This document shows, piece by piece, positions 59,746 to 64,000 of a stretch of 64,000 nt of DNA. Position 1 is the stretch's first letter. Every line of letters begins with the position of its first letter. Made by a program: the position numbers and the translations under genes. A model generated the notes under the pieces. That model saw only the letters and a list, made by a program, of their open reading frames with translations. It was not told the origin of the DNA and did no database searches. Origin of the DNA: Pseudoduganella ginsengisoli. GTDB lineage: Bacteria > Pseudomonadota > Gammaproteobacteria > Burkholderiales > Burkholderiaceae_D. The stretch lies in the NCBI RefSeq assembly GCF_009720865.1, contig NZ_WNLA01000001.1, forward strand, positions 248,001 to 312,000. The letters run 5' to 3'.

Positions 59746-61029
59746 TTAGCCCAGCAAGGCCAGCCGGCTGCCGGCTGGCAAACCGGGAAACACTTGCGCC
59801 AGTTGGCGCGCGTCCAGCCGCAAGTGCTGTTCCGCCACCTGCGCCAGCACAGCGCGGAAATCCGTCGTCACCGGCACATCGCGTCCTTCGTGCAATGCTC
59901 CAGCCGACAAGCCGCGCCAGTCACCCAGCACCTTGCCTCCCGACACACCGCCACCCATGACCCACATGGCGTTGCCATGGCCGTGGTCCGTGCCCCGGTT
60001 GCCATTTTCCCGCACGGTGCGGCCGAACTCCGACATCACCATTACCACCGTATCGTTGAACATGGGCCCCAGCCGCTTGGCAAATTGCGCCAGGCCCAGC
60101 GCCAGCGGCGACAGGCGGTTTGCCAGTTGCCCGGTTCCGGCGCCCTGCCCCGCATGGGTATCCCAGCCACCCAACGCAAAGAACGCCAGCTGGATATTCG
60201 GGTCGTTGCGCATCAGCGTGGCCAGCCGCGCCGCATCGTCGGGAAAACCCGCCGGCAGCGGTGCGCCATTGTTCGCGGCCAGCATTTCCTGCTGAAAGTT
60301 GCGCTGCATGCCGGACGAGGTTTCCGCCTGCATGCCGGGCTGCGCCTCCGCTGCCGCCATCACTTCGCGGCGCGCTTCCCGGCCATCCTGGTACGCCTTG
60401 CCATAGCGCGGATGGCCCAGGTACAGCTTGTCAAACCCGCCGGCCAGCGCAGGCCGTTCCAGCACTCCCGCCTTGCCGGCTGACGCGACACTGGCCAAAT
60501 TCACAGCGGGCGCCGGCCCCGCCAGGATACGCGGCAACACCGGGCCGATACTGAGCGTGCGCGTTGGCGTGGACATGCCGGGCAACGCAGACGCCAGCCG
60601 GTTCATCCAGCCATCCGGCGTGGTTTTAATGCCCGGCGTGGCGGACTCCATATAATCTTGCGCATCAAAGTGCGACCGGGTCGGATCCGGCGAACCGCAG
60701 GCGTGGATAAACGCCAGCTTGTGTTCTTGCCACAGCGGCATCAACGGCGCCAGCGCCGGATGCAAGCCAAAATAGCCATCCAGGTCCAGCGCGCCATCGT
60801 CCTTGCCCGGTGCGGCCAGTGCGATATTGGGCCGCGCCTGCACATAATCGGCGTCCGCCACGGGCGCGACGATGTTCAAGCCATCGGCCGCGCCGCGCAG
60901 CATGACTACCACCAGCTTGCGCCGCGTATCCTGCGACGCGGGCGCCGTGGCGGCCCATGCAGCGCGCCCCAGCGGCGCCATGCTGCCCGCGCCCGCCGCC
61001 AGCAGCGTTAAAAAGTCGCGTCGTTCCAT
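59746..61029 (-). CDS. DUF1501 family exported protein
   Basis: 427 residues. The N-terminus 'MERRDFLTLLAAGAG' is a Tat-like signal. The body has the sulfatase-like DUF1501 motifs 'VVVMLRGAADGLNIV', 'GLHPALAPL', 'GGWDTHAGQG', 'VVMVMSEFGRTVREN' and 'DHGHGNAMWVMGG'. These periplasmic proteins are nearly always encoded after a DUF1800 gene, as here, two bases apart; their function is unknown. Confidence 0.92.
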   Translation of the reverse strand: MERRDFLTLLAAGAGSMAPLGRAAWAATAPASQDTRRKLVVVMLRGAADGLNIVAPVADADYVQARPNIALAAPGKDDGALDLDGYFGLHPALAPLMPLWQEHKLAFIHACGSPDPTRSHFDAQDYMESATPGIKTTPDGWMNRLASALPGMSTPTRTLSIGPVLPRILAGPAPAVNLASVASAGKAGVLERPALAGGFDKLYLGHPRYGKAYQDGREARREVMAAAEAQPGMQAETSSGMQRNFQQEMLAANNGAPLPAGFPDDAARLATLMRNDPNIQLAFFALGGWDTHAGQGAGTGQLANRLSPLALGLAQFAKRLGPMFNDTVVMVMSEFGRTVRENGNRGTDHGHGNAMWVMGGGVSGGKVLGDWRGLSAGALHEGRDVPVTTDFRAVLAQVAEQHLRLDARQLAQVFPGLPAGSRLALLG

Positions 61030-61031
61030 GA

Positions 61032-62453
61032 TCAGTGCTCCATAAAATCGGGACTGCCCAGCAACAGCGCCGCCTGCACGCGCGGCGCTCCCGTATCGAC
61101 CGTGCTCCACGTGGCCGGCGTGATGGCCGGTCCCAGCGCCGTACGCAGCGCGGCCGTGTCGGCATCCTTGCCCAGCAAGACCGCATAGCCGATGCGCATG
61201 GCCAGCGCGTCCGGGTTCAGCCACGCCTGCTGCGTATTCTTGTAGCCGTCAGGCGTCTGGCAGCCATACAGCGGCATGCCGAGGCGGTTCAGCGCAGCCA
61301 GCGCGGCTTTCGAACTATCGGCTGGCGCACCGGCCGCGCGCAAGGCCGAGACGACGTACTGGTAAGGCGTCTTGAATTTCGCACCCCGCGCTGCCGGCGC
61401 CATGAATTCACTGCTGGCAAACAGCGTTTGCAGCACGCTGCGGATGTCGCCATTGGTTTCCGTGAAGCGCTGCGCCAGCCGGTCCACCAGTGCAGGCGGC
61501 GGCTGGTCTTGCACGAAATACTGGGCCAGCTTGTAGGCGATATGGTGCGCCGTCGCGGGATGGGCCGCGAGGATATCGAGCGCCATTTCCCCCTCCGCCT
61601 GGCCCGCTGCCGTTACCGTCCGGCCCAGCCACTGCTTGACGCCGTTATCGTGCCGCCGCGCGTCGAAATAAAACGTTTCATTGCTGTCGGCCAGGCGGCG
61701 CGGCGCATAAGTCCACCCCGTCAGCATGCGCGCCAGGGCCAATACGTCGCGCTGCGTATAGCCGCCATCGACGCCCAGCGTATGCAGTTCCATCAGCTCG
61801 CGCGCATAGTTTTCATTCAAGCCGCCAGCCTTCGACACCCAGTTATCGAGATAAAACAGCATGGCCGGATGCCTGGCCGTGGCGCCCAGCAATGCGCGGA
61901 AATTGCCCATCGCGTAGGGACGGATGGCGTCGCGCTCGTAGCTGGCGACCAGCGCCCGGTCCTGGCCCTTGCCGGCATACACATTGAAATGGTTGAACCA
62001 GAAATCCACCATGACTTCTTCCAGCTGGCGGGGGCTGGCGACGGCGCGCAGCAAGCGCGCCTCGGCGGTTTCCTGTGCAATACGGGCCACGACGGCACGG
62101 CGCTGCTCCTTTGCGCCTTCCTCTTCGCCCCGCACGGCTTGCTGCGCGGCCTGGAACTGGCCCAGCACGGCACCGGCCGGCATTTGCACGGTGGACAGCG
62201 CGGCCAGCCGCGCCGTCAGCGCTTCCGGCAGCGGTATGGATTCCGGCTGCAACTGGCGGGCAATCCACTGCTGCGGTCCCATGCGCACCACCTGGCCGAT
62301 GTCGCCCGGCGCGGGTCCATACGCCAGCCGGTTCAGCACATGCAGCGCGGTTTCCCGCTCATCCTTTGTTCCTTCCAGCGGCGCCGGGTCTTCCGCGAAC
62401 ACGGCCCCCGCCACAAACCAGAATAAGAGCAGCATCTTGCTCCATGCTCGCAT
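61032..62453 (-). CDS. DUF1800 family exported protein
   Basis: 473 residues with a signal peptide ('MRAWSKMLLLFWFVAGAVFA'). DUF1800 motifs: 'HVLNRLAYGPAPGDI', 'VDFWFNHFNVY', 'GNFRALLGATARHPAML', 'ENYARELMELHTLGVDGGY' and 'LARMLTGW'. ATG 62453 follows GGGAGG. It is the upstream partner of the DUF1501 gene; the pair is common in exopolysaccharide- or predation-linked regions, but no activity is established. Confidence 0.92.
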   Translation of the reverse strand: MRAWSKMLLLFWFVAGAVFAEDPAPLEGTKDERETALHVLNRLAYGPAPGDIGQVVRMGPQQWIARQLQPESIPLPEALTARLAALSTVQMPAGAVLGQFQAAQQAVRGEEEGAKEQRRAVVARIAQETAEARLLRAVASPRQLEEVMVDFWFNHFNVYAGKGQDRALVASYERDAIRPYAMGNFRALLGATARHPAMLFYLDNWVSKAGGLNENYARELMELHTLGVDGGYTQRDVLALARMLTGWTYAPRRLADSNETFYFDARRHDNGVKQWLGRTVTAAGQAEGEMALDILAAHPATAHHIAYKLAQYFVQDQPPPALVDRLAQRFTETNGDIRSVLQTLFASSEFMAPAARGAKFKTPYQYVVSALRAAGAPADSSKAALAALNRLGMPLYGCQTPDGYKNTQQAWLNPDALAMRIGYAVLLGKDADTAALRTALGPAITPATWSTVDTGAPRVQAALLLGSPDFMEH

Positions 62454-62594
62454 GTTTGCCTCCCGTGCTGTCGCCATAAGATTGTCAGGACATAACCAAG
62501 ACTCTGAACTGCCAGTGTAGCCGCCGCCATCTGCCACAACCGCCTCTGCCATGTTTAGATCGTAAGCAAATGTTACGTTCGGCTGAATATTTAA

Positions 62595-62628
62595 TCAAAC
62601 GATCGATTGACTTATATCAATCGTTTGA
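62595..62628. promoter_or_regulatory. Nested inverted repeats before the TetR gene
   Basis: TCAAACGAT (62595-62603) pairs with ATCGTTTGA (62620-62628), and inside it CGATTGA (62604-62610) pairs with TCAATCG (62617-62623). Overlapping dyads immediately upstream of a TetR gene are typical autoregulatory operators. Confidence 0.65.
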
Positions 62629-62649
62629 ATCTTGTGGTTAAATGTCAAG

Positions 62650-63321
62650 ATGAACGATCGAAACAAAATAAAAAAATCGCGCTCCGACGGAGAACAGTCG
62701 CGCGAACGGCTGCTGCTGGCCGCCATGCGGCTGTTTGCCGAACAGGGTTATGCCAAAGCCTCCACCCGCGAAATCGCCCTCGCGGCGGGCGCCAATGTAG
62801 CGGCGATCAGTTATTACTTTGGCGATAAAGCCGGCTTGTACCGGGCCGCTTTTGCCGCCATGTCGCTGGACCCGCACCAGAACATCGCGTCGTATGACCA
62901 GCCGCATTTAACGCTGCGCCAGTCGCTGGAAATATTTTTCACCCAGATGCTGGCGCCGCTGCGCGAAGGCGACATCTCGCAACTGTGCAACCGCCTGTGG
63001 TTCCGCGAAATGCTGGAACCGACAGGGCTGTGGGCCAATGAAATTGAAAACAATATCCGGCCCGAACATGAAGCCATGGCGCGCATCATTTGCCGCCACC
63101 TGGGCCTGGCCGAGCCGGATGATGAAATCCACCGGCTGACTTTTTGCGTAGCGTCGCAGGCGCTGCTGCTGATGGTTGGCAGCGACGTGGTCAAGACACT
63201 CACGCCGCAACTGTTGAATGGGCCCGATGCGATCGGCCCATGGATCACACGGTTTACCAGTTTTGCCGAAGCGATGATCGAGGCAGAGAGAAATATACGT
63301 ACCCAAAAAAAGGACTCTTGA
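62650..63321 (+). CDS. TetR/AcrR family regulator (CecR/YbiH-like)
   Basis: 223 residues. The N-terminal helix-turn-helix is 'ALAAGANVAAISYYFGDKAGLYRAAF' type, preceded by 'LLLAAMRLFAEQGYAKASTREIA'. The C-terminal domain resembles CecR (DUF1956), found next to efflux genes. The ATG at 62650 is preferred to a GTG at 62632. It overlaps the efflux gene by TGATG, so it probably controls an RND pump in the same operon. Confidence 0.88.
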   Translation: MNDRNKIKKSRSDGEQSRERLLLAAMRLFAEQGYAKASTREIALAAGANVAAISYYFGDKAGLYRAAFAAMSLDPHQNIASYDQPHLTLRQSLEIFFTQMLAPLREGDISQLCNRLWFREMLEPTGLWANEIENNIRPEHEAMARIICRHLGLAEPDDEIHRLTFCVASQALLLMVGSDVVKTLTPQLLNGPDAIGPWITRFTSFAEAMIEAERNIRTQKKDS

Positions 63322-64000
63322 TGAATTCAACTCATCTCACGGCAGCCAACGCCAGGCGTACCACGCTGGCTTTGGCTGTTGCCGTGGCGCTGGGCGGCTG
63401 CTCGCTGACGGCGCCATCGGCCAAAGTGGATGCGCCCATTCCAGCGCAATGGCAGGCCGCCCTGCCTCACAATGGCGACGTCACGGACTTGAACCAGTGG
63501 TGGCGCAACCAGGGCGATCCCCTGCTGGCGCAACTGGTCGACGCGGCGCAAGCTGCCAGCCCGACGGTCGCGCAGGCGTCCGCGCGCATCGCACAATCGC
63601 GCGCCGAGCGCGTGGCGGCCGGCGCCGCGCTGGCGCCCAATGTGGACCTGGTGGCCAGCGCGCAGCGCATGAGCCAGCAGTCGGCCGTTCCGACCGGCAC
63701 CACCGTGCAAGGCGCGCTGCAGGCGTCGTGGGAAATCGACATCTTCGGCGCCGGACGCGCGACCCGCAATGCCGCACAGGCCCGCCTGGAAGGAGCGCAC
63801 GCAGGCTGGCATGAAGCGCGCGTGTCGATCGCAGCGGAAACAGCCAACCAGTATTACAGCCTGCGCGCCTGCGAACAAATGCAGACGGTGGCCGTGCAAG
63901 ATGCAGGCTCGCGCGCCCACACGGCGCGCCTGACGGAACTCAGTTCCAAGGCGGGCTTCGTGTCGCCGGCCGATGCCGCTATGGCCCGCGCCAGCGCCGC
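63321..64000 (+). CDS. RND efflux outer-membrane lipoprotein, NodT family (3' partial)
   Basis: The first 226 residues are present; the gene runs off the window. The N-terminus ends in lipobox 'ALGGC', followed by 'WQAALPHNGDVTDLNQWW', 'DPLLAQLVDAAQAASPTVAQA' and 'ASWEIDIFGAGRATRNAAQA', typical of TolC-like OprM/NodT channels. It starts at the stop of the TetR gene (TGATG). Inner-membrane pump and adaptor genes probably follow outside the window. Confidence 0.92.
   Translation, partial: MNSTHLTAANARRTTLALAVAVALGGCSLTAPSAKVDAPIPAQWQAALPHNGDVTDLNQWWRNQGDPLLAQLVDAAQAASPTVAQASARIAQSRAERVAAGAALAPNVDLVASAQRMSQQSAVPTGTTVQGALQASWEIDIFGAGRATRNAAQARLEGAHAGWHEARVSIAAETANQYYSLRACEQMQTVAVQDAGSRAHTARLTELSSKAGFVSPADAAMARASA

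Noticed and set aside
1..64000. CRISPR array, tRNA, rRNA, insertion sequence or prophage
   Set aside because: No regularly spaced repeats, cloverleaf sequences, transposase or integrase motifs were seen on either strand.

Overview
The window looks like a chromosomal segment of a GC-rich betaproteobacterium, most likely from the Oxalobacteraceae (Duganella/Massilia type). This is inferred from the gene families, not from a marker gene. Pointers are two phasins (polyhydroxyalkanoate metabolism), PEP-CTERM surface proteins, a TonB-dependent receptor beside flavin-dependent halogenases, and many c-di-GMP and two-component signalling proteins. No rRNA, tRNA, CRISPR array, insertion sequence or prophage was seen.

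Layout. 1-1.8 kb: end of a PepSY membrane protein and a DUF3325 protein (iron-uptake type pair). 1.8-7 kb: AraC regulator, small unknown gene, GFA protein, M2 peptidase, SnoaL-like protein, PEP-CTERM protein and a small secreted protein. 7-18.5 kb: an alpha-glucan utilisation locus with a secreted GH13 amylase, two tryptophan-halogenase-like flavoproteins, a TonB-dependent receptor, an esterase, and a GH13 enzyme fused to a second esterase. A shared palindrome close to TGTAGT-N3-ACTACA lies in front of most of these genes and probably ties them into one regulon; the regulator is not in the window. 18.5-22.1 kb: chemoreceptor, acetyltransferase, cytosine-deaminase-like amidohydrolase. 22.3-32.5 kb: phasin with a PhaR-like operator, heterodimeric ABC exporter (MdlAB type), TPR-GGDEF diguanylate cyclase, small lipoprotein, orphan molybdopterin oxidoreductase, second phasin. 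32.7-37 kb: YtrA-type GntR/ABC operon with two paralogous membrane proteins.

37-47.2 kb holds the most unusual content: a tightly packed minus-strand operon encoding a 1228-residue tubulin/FtsZ-like GTPase with a C-terminal GYF-like domain, a von Willebrand A-like membrane protein, a small membrane protein, two zinc-ribbon proteins and a glycine-zipper lipoprotein. This resembles a poorly characterised tubulin-plus-vWA membrane-remodelling system.

47.4-64 kb: M29/NicX-like protein, LysR regulator divergent from a PhyH dioxygenase/TIM-barrel isomerase pair, CHASE histidine kinase with an HD-GYP regulator, OhrR-like repressor with an apparently leaderless promoter, 2OG-Fe oxygenase, receiver-histidine kinase plus double-receiver protein, a candidate 3' UTR RNA with an anti-Shine-Dalgarno loop, a PEP-CTERM gene with a sigma-54 promoter, a DUF1800/DUF1501 pair, and a TetR regulator followed by the start of an RND efflux outer-membrane component cut by the window end.

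Start codons were moved from the longest open frame wherever a Shine-Dalgarno sequence, signal peptide or family alignment favoured an internal start. All family calls come from reading motifs by eye; no database search was run.
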